NCBI GenBank assembly: GCA_047967505.1
Contig: CM106539.1
From: Dipteris shenzhenensis
Taxonomy: Eukaryota; Polypodiophyta; Polypodiopsida; Gleicheniales
Strand: one strand, 5' to 3'
DNA: 64,000 nucleotides
Below the pieces are notes generated by a model. It worked only from the letters and a program-made list of their open reading frames with translations. It had not been told where the DNA came from and made no database searches. The position numbers and the translations under genes were made by a program. Shown here piece after piece: positions 10,491-21,666 of this stretch. The first letter of the stretch is position 1, and each line of letters opens with the position of its first letter.

Positions 10491-12446
10491 TTGTATAATG
10501 CCTTTGTAAATGCACTTCGAGGTCAAGGCATTAAGAACCCTCTATTGCTGAGACCAATATATTTTAGAAATGCAAGGAAAGAAATAAATTCTACTGTTCA
10601 AGATTTGTTGGGTGGATTTATACACATCTCAAAAAGTAGGACATTGGAAGGCACAAACAAGACAAATGTCCAACATAGCAAAAAGAAAGGAGGACCAACT
10701 ACCAAAGGGGCAAAGCAAGGACCAAGAACCTTTGAGTACATAGAGCATACTAATGTTTTTTTGGATGTACGTAGGGTCCAAGCTGCAATGGTGGAGTTTT
10801 ACAACATGAAAGCATGGGGTATTTTAAAATTATATTGTTTAGAGAGCTTGAATTTTTAATGAAATCTTTTCTAATCATGTAAATCTTTAATCTTTTAGAT
10901 TGTGAAGGAAAGTTAGTATTCGTTATCAAATTGGATGAGTGTGAGGTTTTAAAAGGCCATAAGTTGGAGAGGGTTAGTATTACTTTGATGAATAAAGCCC
11001 TCGGACATGCCAAAGATAAGGAAATTAGGGAAGATTTTAGTGTGCAATTGAAAAAGCACATTTGGTGGCTTGCCAAGGCTTGAGCTTCCTAAAGAGACAC
11101 ACTCACTCTTGAAATGGGTATTTGATAGATCTCCAATTCCAAGTGTCATAGATGCACAAACAAAAGGAGAGTTGCTTCAAGTTGAAGGGTTCGGATCATT
11201 TTAAAGTTGAATGGCACATGGCAAGAGATCTCAAGACATTGAAGTGTATGTTTGGAATGGAATTGAGTGCAAATGCGACATATCCATGTCTTTATTGTAT
11301 GCACTCACACCAAACTCAAGGTAGTAACATAGGAATACATAGAGGGAAAGAGCAAGTAAAAAGAGGAGAAGGTAGTAACATCACAGATGATGAGGCTAAC
11401 AAACAAATGTATTGGAGCAATGCAGTAATGAGATGCAATCAGGATGCTGCACCCAACAGAGATCAGAACGATAAAAGAGTGCATTTCTGTGTGTTACATG
11501 CAGAGATGTGGCTCATTGATAAATTGCTTTACTTGCACATTATATATGCATGGAACATGAAACCGGAGGAGAGAGTGGCATCATGTATAGCAAGGGTCGA
11601 AGCTTTACTCTCGAGCATGGGTCTACATGGGGGGAATGTAAAGCTAATCAAAGACACACAATTGTCAGGAAAATCAAGAAATCTTCCAAATAAAGTGTCC
11701 ATGGGAGGCTCTAAGGCACAAAGGTTTTTGTCCAATCATGGAAAACCTCGATTAAATTTGCATTGGAATTATTGGAAAAAGTTATGTGATTGCACGACTG
11801 ATTTGGAAGCTGATCCTCATGTCAAAACCTTGAGAATACATGTTTGGAAAGAATTGGATACTCTGGTAAAGATCTTGAGGAAGCCTTCCATAGACGATGA
11901 TGATGTGCAACTATATAAAGTCATCATGAAAGAGTTCATTGATGCCATGGTAGATGGATGGAGTGAATCACATAGTACTCACTACATGGTGTGTCTAGTC
12001 TTTGCTATTTTGAAAATTTTAATTGCAATCAATTTATTCTTGTTTACCTTGTGTTTTTTCTATGTATGCAGCACATTATTTATGCTCATGGTCCATGGTT
12101 TCTTTGCCAATATGGTTTCTTGAATGCTTGGAGTGCCCAAGGGATGGAAAAATCTCATTATAGAGCTCAAGGTGCTTATTTCAAGAGTACTTGACATGGA
12201 GGGGGAATTAATGGAAGTAATGCTCTTCATGAGATGTTTGAGTGGTTCTATCATGGTATAGTCAGGTCCTCCTATGCAAGGAATAAAGCTTTGCAAACGG
12301 AGTTAGCCCAAGCACTTCGTCAAACTCAAACGAGTAAAATAAGGCATTCATGGATATCTTTGCAAGCTTCCCAAAAACATAGAAGTTGGATAGCAACCAG
12401 AAGTCATGTTGGAAAGCATTGGATCACTAAACCAAATGTACTTTGA
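10491..12446 (+). pseudogene. transposase-like gene, copy 2 (spliced, decayed)
   Basis: Homologous to the gene at 2100-4960 throughout. Exon A ends at 10818 (TNVFLDVRRVQAAMVEFYNM..); a GT..AG intron occupies 10819-10898. Exon B (from 10899) encodes GKLVFVIKLDE, HKLERVSITLMNKALGH, IWWLAK, LLKWVFDRSPIPSVID, then VEWHMARDLKTLKC followed by PCLYCMHSHQ, LLYLHIIYAWN and a long tail to THYM. A second intron is at 11989-12071 (GTGTGT..TGCAG). Exon C encodes IIYAHGPWFL, AWSAQGMEKSHYRAQGAYF, HGGG and NALHEMFEWFYHGIV and ends at 12446. Frameshifts near 11080 and 11185 and a TGA at about 12193, where copy 1 has Arg, make it non-functional. Conserved acidic residues and a CX2C after DLK suggest a DNA-transposon transposase; the superfamily is unassigned. 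Confidence 0.65.
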
Positions 12447-12873
12447 TGTTAATTAAAATTGCACTTCAATATTTCTTGTGGACATTTGATTAATTGGCTC
12501 TTGTTTTTAAAAAAAAGCATTGAATTTTGTACTTGTGGACCCAACAAGGGTGGGCGATGAGAAAAGGTTGGGGGAGCGATCTCACAGGAGTTCAAGGGAA
12601 TTTCAAAAACCCCTGAAATAAAAATTTTTCCCCAAAACAAACACCCCTCCTCTTTACGTAATTTTTTCCTAAAGTTGAATTAGAAACCCAATGTTTTAAT
12701 GAACTAAGTAAATTTTTTGATAAATATCACTTCTTTACAATGCATGTGGTAGACTAAAATTTTGTGAGGTTAACCCCTGAGGGGACGATGACAAATAGGG
12801 TGGGGGAGGAGGGGTAAAGTGGGAAGGGGGGGGGGGGGGCTAACTAATAATGATGCACAAAATAAATATACCC
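12447..12873. other. non-coding spacer between transposase-like and H3-like genes
   Basis: About 430 bases without a gene. It contains a 13-base G run near 12827-12839 and GA-rich DNA, then a TATA-like box. Confidence 0.5.
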
Positions 12874-12884
12874 CTATATATATG
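12874..12884 (+). promoter_or_regulatory. TATA-like box for the H3-like gene
   Basis: CTATATATATG lies about 95-105 bp upstream of ATG 12979. The interval between is CT- and ACTAGTA-rich without upstream ATG codons close to the start, as expected of a 5' untranslated region. It suggests the H3-like gene had its own promoter rather than being the tail of the transposase. Confidence 0.45.
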
Positions 12885-12978
12885 CAAATACCTTCATTTT
12901 CTTAGTCCCACTAGTACTCTCTCATACTAGTACATTCCTTCCTACCATCACATTTCCCATAGTCCCACCATCACCGAC

Positions 12979-13784
12979 ATGGTAAGGACAAAGCAGATTG
13001 GAAGACCAGTTGATTCCACAACAAAGCTCCCAATCCCTCCCGATGTATACAATGCAATGATCGAAGAGACAAGAAAGAGGAGGCAGGAGGAGGAGGAGGA
13101 GGAGGAGAGGACAGAAACCAATGAGCAAACAAATGACAATGAAGGAGATCATGGGGAGCAATCCAATTTTCAGAGTCAGCCCGAGGCACTAAAGAGCCAG
13201 AAAGCTTTCCAGAAGAACAAGAGCGCAAAAGACGTAGATTGGAAGAATGGGCTAAAGGACAAGAAGATGCCAAGTAAATGCAAATTCAATTAGCTCAACA
13301 ACAAAGGGCACAAATGGAGACCCAACAACGACGACCTGCATGGCAAAATGCTACTTAGGATTTTCCACATTCTAGACAGGGTGGAAAATATTTGCCAGAA
13401 TTACATCATACAACAAAAGGAAAAGGCAAAGCTCGTAGTAGGTGAGGTGGAGGTGGAGGTGGAGGTGGAGTCCCTAGAAGACACCACAAAAAGCCCGAAA
13501 GGAAGGCGCTTCAAGAGATAAGAAAGTATCAAAGTAGCGTGAACCTTCTAATTCCAAGAGCTCCGTTCGCTCGTTTGGTGAAAGAGATTATGCAGTCTCA
13601 TAGGGATGACTATTGTATTCAATCAGTCGCATTGGCCACCATACAATAAGTAGCAGAATTGGCGATCATAACTCTTCTTGAGGACACAAACATGTGTGCA
13701 ATCCATGCCAAGAGGGTTACGATCATGGCAAAAGACATGTAGCTGGCAAGGCAAATCAAAGAAGACCCACAACTGAGGCCATAA
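12979..13784 (+). pseudogene. histone H3-like gene with long N-terminal tail, copy 2
   Basis: The protein starts MVRTKQIGRPVDSTTKLP, matching the H3 N-terminus at R2, K4, Q5 and R8. A long Glu/Arg/Gln-rich tail follows and changes frame near 13180-13200 (PEEQERKRRRLEEWAKGQ continues it), then a Gly run (13446-13468) and a basic RRHHKKPERK. The histone fold is ALQEIRKYQSSVN, LLIPRAPFARLVKEI, a loop, then [19 protein letters not shown], and ends QLRP at the TAA of 13782-13784. The fold is near residue 175-265, so the tail is far longer than the roughly 40 residues of ordinary H3. Nonsense codons at 13275, 13356, 13443, 13647 and 13740 break it; the last two replace Glu and Gln conserved in H3. 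It follows a transposase-like gene in the same direction, as copy 1 does. Confidence 0.88.
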
Positions 13785-14000
13785 ATCAGATTTTATTTTG
13801 TACTATGGACACCAATTCTGGTTGTCAAAAGCAATTTTGTGCAAAGATGGTTGTGAATATTTTTTGTAATAGAATCCTTTGGAAACTATTTTTCTTGTGG
13901 ATTTTCAACTTTGAGCTTTCATTTTTAAGTGGAATCTTGCAATGTATTATTTACTTCCATGTTTGATGTATGTACATAATGTAATTGATTGTTGATGGCA

Positions 14001-14088
14001 AATAATCATGGTAGAATGTAATTAGTCACTAGTATGTAATTAGTCAATAATCATGGTAGAATGTGATTAGACACTAGTATGTGATGGG
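14001..14088 (+). repeat. 45-bp tandem repeat, two units
   Basis: The unit beginning AATAATCATGGTAGAATGT occurs at 14001 and 14046 with a few substitutions. It lies at the edge of the palindromic repeat cluster. Confidence 0.75.
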
Positions 14089-15012
14089 GGATGCATCCCC
14101 CCAAAAAACAAAAACCAAAAAAAGCCCCCAAGGGTGTGATGGGTGTGTGTAAGTGATGGGGGATGCATCCACAAAAAAAAAAAACAAAAAAAAGCCATTG
14201 AGAGGCCTCTTGGGGGATTTTTTTTGTGTATTTCTTGGTATAGGCACTTTTTTTTTGTTTTTTTAAATGTATTTCTTGTGTGTGTGATGGGTGTATGTGT
14301 AAGTGATGGGGGATGCATCCCCCAATTTAAAAAAAACAAAAAAAGCCCCTAAGAGGACTTTGGGCTAGACGGGGTCCCCGTTTGGCCCAAAGTCATGCCT
14401 GCATGCACCTGGGCCTCTCAGGGGATTTTTTTTGTTTTTTTAAAATGTATTTCTTGGTATAGGGAATTTTTTGGTTCTTTTAAATGTATTTATTGTGTGT
14501 GTGATGGGTGTGTGTGTGTGTGTGTAAGTGATGGGGGATGCATCCCCCAATTTAAAAAAAATAAAAAATAGCCCCTAAGAGGCCCAGGTGCAACTTTGGG
14601 CCAGACGGGGACCCCGTCTAGCCCAAAGTCACACCTGCACACACCTAGGCCTCTCATGAGATATTTTTTGTTTTTTTTTGTTTTTGTTAAGCAAACATAA
14701 GATCGGTGGGCTCTTATAGTAGAATGGGCTCTTATTATCTAATTCCCCCTACTATATTTCTTGTGTGTGCATGTAAGTGATGGGGGATGCATCCCCCAGT
14801 AAAAAGAAAACAAAAACTAGCCCTTGAGAGGCCTAGTGCACGCAGGCGCGACTGTTTTTTTTTTTTTGGACCTCGTATGGCCCAAAGTTGTGCCTACATG
14901 CACCTGGGCCTCTCAGGGGCTATTTTTTGTTTTTTTAAAACTAGGGGATGCATCCCATCACTTACACACACACACATAAGAAATATAGTAGGGGGAATTA
15001 GATAATAATGAA
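14077..15012. repeat. cluster of palindromic foldback repeats
   Basis: The 16-bp palindrome GGGGGATGCATCCCCC or a trimmed form recurs near 14085, 14157, 14308, 14532, 14781 and 14943, usually after GTGTAAGTGAT. Two hairpins carry the stem ACTTTGGGC..AGACGGGG (14355-14395 and 14593-14633). The last 285 bp (14728-15012) are a clean inverted repeat: the left arm TTATTATCTAATTCCCCCTA and its extension reappear in reverse complement at 14930-15012. Together this looks like one complete foldback element plus partial or nested relatives. No protein is encoded. Confidence 0.75.
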
Positions 15013-16960
15013 TGTTAGCACCCTCCCCTAGGTGTTGACTTCATTTGTTAAAGATGATAACTAAGACGCCATTTTCATCCTTGGGGTCATTTTACCACTA
15101 CGTCCACTAAAGGGGCTATGGTAAGATAATTGTTACTTCGAAATTAATATGTTTCATGCTAACAAGAACCCTATGTTAACAAAGGACCTCACATTTCTTT
15201 TGGATCACTCACTTAATTATACCCTTAAGAGTACGTATCCTAGTTGTGGCACTCATGAGAAAATCAGATGTAACAGCGAAGCCTGGATTCCATTACCTAT
15301 CGCACAAGGACACCAGCCACCTTACATTTCTCACAAGCATGCAATGCCTATACCTCCTTGTTGTGTGAGCTCAGATCTCCGAGGCTTCTCTCTATCTTCT
15401 CCTCCCCCATGTTTTTCCACTTTCCTCACCTAGATCATGTACTCTTTCTTTCCTCTCCCCATTGATGCTAACCAAGGTCCTTTCCTAACCAATCTACCAG
15501 CAGCTAAGGTCCCAATTAACCTTGACAGCCCCACCCTACCTGATAAATCCACATAAAGCCCCTCTAGACAACAATCTAGGGCAATATAGGGCACAACATG
15601 CTGCATCACCACCACCCATACTAGGTCCGCAACTACCCCTACCTCGTATAACTCTAGTCAACCAAGTATTGGTGGAAGAACTACCTAATGTTGGGAGGAG
15701 CCGGAACATGATCACGGACATCCCGACTATCACTCTTATGAGGGAAGTGGAATCATAAGTCACTACCTCTTACATGAGGATCAACATGTCCCAATGTTCC
15801 ACACAGCACCCATGGCTGCCAAGGCAAGAGCATCAGGTTAACTCTTATGGCTTGCAAAATCCTTCCATCCCTTTGTGCCATCGATGGTCCTAACATGTAA
15901 AAACAAAAAAAAAGTGCCTATGTCATGGCCACCTTCCCATCAAAGATGCAAAAATTTTGCCCAAATCAATTTGCTTCTTCATGCTTGAAATGTGTCCCAA
16001 TTTATAAACCCATATCTTGATCATTAGCATTCAAAGTTGGGTCCCACTTTGAATAATGTTTCATATGTCATGTTGATCACATCATTTTAATACATTTGTC
16101 AACCTTACCATTTTGTATCAAACTTCATTGCAGTCATCACCAATGCCTAAAAAATATCAAGGCACACTTCAAAAGTGATTTTGGCCATTCCTAGCATACT
16201 TTACAACATTTTACACAATACGGGCCTACATCTTCAATTGTATGTAGCACCCCTTAGCCACAATTTCCATAAAAGTCAAAACCTAATCCCCTATGCTAGG
16301 ATTGAGTCAGTCATATGCTTGTTCTCTATCCAAATTTGATAATACACAAACACCAACCAAGTATACGTGTGGATTATTGCCATCTCCATGTGGAACCATT
16401 GGCATAAGTGAGCTTGCCATCTCAATCATGGAGCATATATCCTCTTAATTTACATTAATCCTTCCAACTAACCATGCACATAACTAAATTATCCACCATA
16501 TTATTGTTCTATTTCCCCCCTAGGTTTGGGATGCGAAACATTCATAGTCTCAAGATGAATCTAAATATGGAAGGGTTTGAGATTGTGCATCCAATTTAAC
16601 CTTTTGTTGCTATCTTGATCAGAGTTCATCGGCAATCTTGATTTTGTCTATTCATACACCTAGTAACTTGAAGAATTTTTGAAACCTTTGATAAAGCAAT
16701 GCACTTTTCTTCAAAATCAATTGTATATTTAAATTAAGGATACACTAAAATCCAAGAAATGAAACTCAATTATAATGCAAAACACCACCCATTTGGAAAA
16801 CAAGAAATATATATATTAAATTTTGATGTCTATATAATATTTATTATATATTGCATCCAATAGATGCACTTTTTACAAAATATTTGCTTGCTTAGCTTTA
16901 GCTATTATTGCTGCTCTCCTCTAAATTGACAAAACAGTGGGTTCACTGAAAGATTCTACA
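15013..16960. other. non-coding DNA
   Basis: About 1.95 kb without a supportable gene, primer site or paired repeat. Short frames exist but have no recognisable motif. An A/T-rich patch with TATATAT words lies near 16810-16850. Confidence 0.45.
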
Positions 16961-16963
16961 AGC

Positions 16964-17123
16964 TTCTCTCTCTCTCTCTCTCTCTCTCTTCAAACTTCTT
17001 CATTTGCTTTGTACTCAAATTGTGTGATTGTATTCTAAAGCAGAGTATTAGTGGCTATTGACACAAGGCTAGTGCAAAATTACATCTTCTTAATATCATA
17101 ACTCTGTGTGTGTGTGTGTGTGT

Positions 17124-17175
<52 letters not shown>

Positions 17176-17199
17176 ATCTCTCTCTCTCTCTCTCTCTCT
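16964..17199. repeat. (TC)n and (TG)n(TC)n microsatellites
   Basis: A (TC) run spans about 16964-16989, and a compound (TG)12 then (TC) run spans about 17104-17199. They are simple repeats; the Ser/Leu-rich frame across them is an artefact. Confidence 0.9.
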
Positions 17200-17203
17200 T
17201 TGC

Positions 17204-17636
17204 ATAGCTCATTGTGCTACCATCATCTGAACACCTGCTGCTATAACATTGTTCACCACCCATCTTCTACCATCACCGTTCAACACCCACAGCTTCTTCT
17301 CTAGCTAATTGCACAACTCTCACTCTAGTAGCCTATCACTCACTTGCCATTCCAGTTGCTCTGCAATCCTCCATTCTAGCTCCTTCTAACACAAAACATT
17401 AGGAGCCCGAGTTGGGGCTCCAACCTCAAGTTTTGCTAAACCTCAAACCAAATACCAGGGGTTAGTATCAACTAGGGGGTCAATGTTTGCTTGGGTGTAG
17501 CCAAACAAGCCTCAAATGAGAAAATATTTTGGGGCCATTTTGGGGTCGCGAGACTACGCGCTCTTGGGTGAGATTTTGAATTTCGGGCGGACCCGTGCTC
17601 TCGCCAAAAATTTTCCCGGCATCATGATGCCACACT
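17204..17636. other. non-coding DNA
   Basis: No gene seen. The part at 17520-17620 is relatively GC-rich (gggtcgcgag, gggcggaccc), unlike its surroundings, but no motif identifies it. Confidence 0.4.
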
Positions 17637-18150
17637 AGCATAATAATGAGACAATCTATTATTCCAAACACCGCAGAGCTCGACACATGGCAACTTTCCC
17701 CCCTGGTTCACGTAGTGCAGTCTCTGGCATGACTACATCATGCATCTTTGCAATGCTTCACATAATGCATCATTTGGCATGACCACCTGTCATTGTGCAG
17801 TCTTTTGCCATAGCTTCACTACCTATCACTGGGAAACATGCCCATGTCAATCATGAAAATTCAAGGTTGGCTTGGAGCGGTGACCGCATTGGCTCTTGGC
17901 ATAGTAATGAGACACAATCTCTCATTCTCAACACTGCAGAGTTCGACACAGGGTAGCTCTGCCCTACTTCACACAATGTAGTCTCTAGCCTAACTACATC
18001 ATGTAGCTCTACCCTACTTCATGCAGCGCATTCTTTGGCCTGACCACCTATTATCGCCTAGTCTTTTGCCGTAGCTTTGCCACCTGTCACCGGGTAGTGC
18101 ACCATGCAAATCATGAAAATTCAAGGTTTGCTTGGAGTGACCACTATGCT
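17637..18150 (+). repeat. 260-bp tandem repeat, two units
   Basis: The sequence from TAATAATGAGACAA near 17640 to CATGAAAATTCAAGGTTG near 17870 recurs from 17902 (TAGTAATGAGACAC) to about 18132, with many substitutions. Shared words include GCATGACCACCT/GCCTGACCACCT and AGTCTTTTGCC. No coding capacity. Confidence 0.7.
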
Positions 18151-18620
18151 GGTTCTTGGAGTTATGGAGTTACCTATTTTTACTTATTTATAGAAGGAGA
18201 TCTATTGTGACAACAAAAAATGATACTTTGTTCTAAAACCTGTGGGAGGATTTGTGGGCCCCGCAAGGTGACAAAAGCTAGCCATGGAGACAAAGAACCA
18301 AGAAGCGTCATGGAGAAGTTGGTGGCAGGAGACGGCTCTTTGCGGCTAGTCTCGTTGCGGCTTGTCAATCTTTTGATGTCGACTACTTTATTTCATGTAA
18401 TCATTAATGTGGGTTTGACACTAATTAGAATAATGAGTGAAAATGATTGCAAATGTGATTATGAGTAGAGTGCATCATTGTAAATACCATGGGTATGAAT
18501 TATAAATACCTTGGTATAGGGATAGAATGGTTTGAGAGATATATTATTTGTTTGTACTTGGGAAAATGTCATGTATTTTGAGTAGGGTGGCTACTTTGAT
18601 TCTTTCCTATACCATACGTT
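18151..18620. other. non-coding flank of the copia A2 LTR
   Basis: No gene is supported. It is moderately AT-rich and ends ACGTT directly before the LTR at 18621. Confidence 0.4.
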
Positions 18621-18977
18621 TATTGAGATATCGAGCTCCACTCATGATATGCCAAGGTGACCATTATGCATTTATGTCACCGACTTGTTAGCTACAAATG
18701 TGGTTGGTACACCACCCATGAATAGTAGCTAGATGACAGCTATCTTTGTGTACTCTAGTTAGTGGCTCAGTCAGTATGCCACCTAGGTTAGTTGAGTTTG
18801 GTTTGAGACCCACATATAGGTTTCACCTACTCCTTTTGTACTAAGAGAGAGTCTTTTGGCTTTCACAACTAAGAAGAGAAAAACTGTTTTTAGCTTCCAC
18901 CTTTGTGTGTATTCTCCCATCGTGTATGTGAGAAAGCTGCAAGTGAGACTCCCTACTTCTCTCTGACTCTCTTCACA
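18621..18977 (+). mobile_element. 5' LTR of copia A2
   Basis: A 357-bp plus-strand LTR of family A. The first bases are TATTGAGATATCGAGC, so the usual TG is mutated to TA. It ends CTCTTCACA and is followed at once by the primer site TGGTATCAGAGC at 18978, complementary to the 3' end of initiator Met-tRNA. Confidence 0.88.
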
Positions 18978-21665
18978 TGGTATCAGAGCTTGGTTTGAGG
19001 TAACGAGCTCAAGAAAGCAAACCAAGTTCGTGGTGTCATGATAAGAGGATTAGTGTTTCTTTCCTTTTTCGAGTTTGGGAGCAAATCTCTGCAGGTAGCA
19101 CAGCCAGAAAGTACAAGAGTGCACCCTTTCATGGTGTGGCGAGAGGGTAGTATATGCTACTTTCCTTTTTTGAGTTTGGGAGCAAATCTCTGTAGGTAGC
19201 ACAACCCTTGGTGGTGTGGCAACATTATTTTTTGATTCGAGGCCATTTCGGGGCCTGTTTTGGTGGCAGAAGTTTTCCGCAGGCACTCATAAAAGTGCCC
19301 TATTTTTGCTATGTGACCACTGTTCTGCAGGTCCGTGAAAAGTTGCCGCAAAATAGGTCAGTGAAAAGTTGCTGCAGAAATTGCATCGTATGCCTATCCC
19401 TCTCAGATTGGGATGCCCTTTGCAGTGTGGCAACATTATTTTTTTGATTCGAGGCCGTTTCAATGGCGGAAGTTTTCCACAGGCACTCAGAAAAGTGCCC
19501 TATTTTTGCTATGCGACCACTATTCCGTAGGTCGGTGAAAAGTTGCCACAAAAATGGCATCGTATGCCTATGCATAGAGATATTGGGAGTGACAGAATCA
19601 TTTTTATTGCCTGTTGATGCAAAATCATCACTAGGAAGTGACTGTGTGGTCAAATACCACTTTTGTCAGTTTTGCAGATTTGCCCTTGTGAGGCAGAAGT
19701 TGTGTTTTTTGCAGTGATAGAATATTTTTGCAATGTCCTGTAATGCGTCTGATGCTCTTTCACAGATAGTCATTGAAAAGCTTGACAAGAACAACTTCCA
19801 AGCATGGAAGTTTAGAATGATGAATTTGCTTAAGGGAAAAGGCTATTGGGAGTTCATTATTGGAGCTAAACAAGAACCAACTATTCCTAATGTTCCCAAT
19901 CAACAGGAGTTGCAGGCATTCAAAGGATGGCATGAGAGAGCTAGAAAAGTTATGTACTGGCTGTCTTGTTGGTAAGCTGAAAGGAAAGCAAAGAGTGGAC
20001 ACAAACTCAGAATACTTGCATTACTTGCATTTTTGAATGAAGAAGAGTGAGGTCCTTAAATAGGCACCTCATACATGCTCACTAACATCACTGATGACTT
20101 CAGAGCTCCACAATCATCTCCTCAATCTACTCCATTTTGCACTTATATATGACAGACTTCAAATTTGTATTCAGAGATCATTGTAAATCCTTATTTTTTT
20201 TCACATGGTTGAGCAGGGCTTGCAAGTTAGATTTAATCCTCATGGATGCTTTATTGAGGATATGGAAAATAAAGGTCGCTTGATAGAAAAAGGAAAGAAG
20301 AAGGGCAGGATATCTACATTGGATGCGGACATGCCTAAATTGAGTGCAACAATATTTACACATGGGACGAGTGTAGTTGCAGATATTGATATTTCGCATA
20401 AACCCTGGGGGGTGCACTAGGGTTTATCATATGATACAATGTGAGTGTAAGGGAGAAGAGGTATATAAGGGAAGGAAGGAAAATTTTATAAGCTAAGGTC
20501 ATGAAAGTAGGGGATAGATAAGGGGAATTTTCATATATTTATTGCACGCAGGTGACGTCTCCTTATTACTACTAGTGAATCCCACATGGCATAAATGCAT
20601 TGGTCATGTTAAAGTACGGTGACTTAAATTAATGAAGGCCCAAAATATTGTTTCAGGATTGCCTAAGTTCAAGGTTGCAGAAATGCATAAGGTATGTGAA
20701 GCCTATCAATTTGGAAAACAGGCAAGGACACTATTTCCTAGACATGTTCAAGAGAGTAAGAGGCCATTGGAATTAATCCACTCTGATGTGTGGACTACTA
20801 AAGCTACATCCATTGGAAGTTGTCATTATTTTGTCACTTTTATTGATGACTAGAATAGAAAAGTTTGGGTGTATTTTATGAAAAAGAAAAGTGAAGTGTT
20901 TGGGCATTTCAAAGCTTTTAAAGCTATGGTTGAAAAAGAAACAATCCTACAAATAAAATGCCTAAGGTTAGATGGAGGGGAAGAGTACTCTCAAATGAGT
21001 TTGCAAGTTTCTTGCAGGAGCATGGCATAATGCAACAATATTCATGCAGTCATACCTCACAACAAAATGGACTTGTAGAAAGGAAAAACAAGCATAGTGG
21101 AGGGGTATCTCGTGCCATGCTCAACGAAAAAAACTTGCCAGATTATTATTGGACTAAAGCAATTGCTACAGTAGTCTACATAATGAACAGGACTCCCACT
21201 GCAGCAATACATGGCATGATGCCAAAGGAGAGGTATACAGGTAGTAAATCAAATATTTGTCATTTGAAAGTTTTTGTCTATGTTCATGTGCCAAATGAGT
21301 TGAGATCCAAGTTGGATCCAAAAGCTGAGAAGTGCATCTTTATTGGTTATTCTCTGCAACAGAAGGGGTATAGATGCTATAACCCTTCTACTTGTAAGTT
21401 TACAGTGAGCAGAGATGCCGTTTTTATTGAGATGAGGAGCTGGTATAAACCAGTAAATGTGATTGATGATGTAGATGCACAAAATGGTAATGCTGCATAG
21501 AATTCACAACAGCAATCACAAAATATTAGTGGACTTGTAGTGTCCTCTAGTGGTGGTTCACATACTTTGCCATGGATAGATAGATTGAGATCAGGAGTAT
21601 CTCCTCAAAGCAATGCAGATAGTGGTATGCAAGTATCACGAAAGGGAAAAGAGAAAGTAGATCAG
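18978..21665 (+). pseudogene. copia A2 leader, gag start and integrase remnant
   Basis: After a leader of about 750 bp, gag begins at ATG 19733 with KLDKNNFQAWKFRMMNLL. It breaks at about 19971, where 230 bp of unrelated DNA (19972-20203) replaces the rest of gag and the protease. Coding resumes at the pre-integrase region (MVEQGLQVRFNPHGCF), is interrupted by a 185-bp MITE, and continues with the integrase: LIHSDVWTTKA carries the first Asp, LDGGEEY the second-Asp region, and QQNGLVERKN the Glu. Stops and frameshifts occur near 20850 and 20990. Coding ends near 21660 (KGKEKVDQP), where the sequence flips to inverted copia DNA. Confidence 0.8.
20403..20587. mobile_element. small MITE inside copia A2
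   Basis: A 185-bp insertion interrupts the conserved integrase-proximal motif. It is flanked by CGCATAAA (20395-20402) and GGCATAAA (20588-20595), an 8-bp target duplication with one mismatch. The ends show an imperfect inverted repeat (GGGGGGTGCACTAG against GTGGGATTCACTAG), similar to the MITE at 40354. Eight-bp duplications are typical of hAT-type elements; the class is inferred. Confidence 0.6.
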
Positions 21666-21666
21666 C

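Noticed and set aside
12827-12839. G run as a G-quadruplex regulator of the H3-like gene
   Set aside because: A single homopolymer run close to GA-rich DNA; no separated G tracts in a quadruplex pattern.
15149-15763. Short frames on both strands
   Set aside because: No motif, no codon bias visible by eye and no recurrence elsewhere in the window.
17110-17304. Frame across the TG/TC microsatellite
   Set aside because: Low-complexity Ser/Leu text from a dinucleotide repeat.
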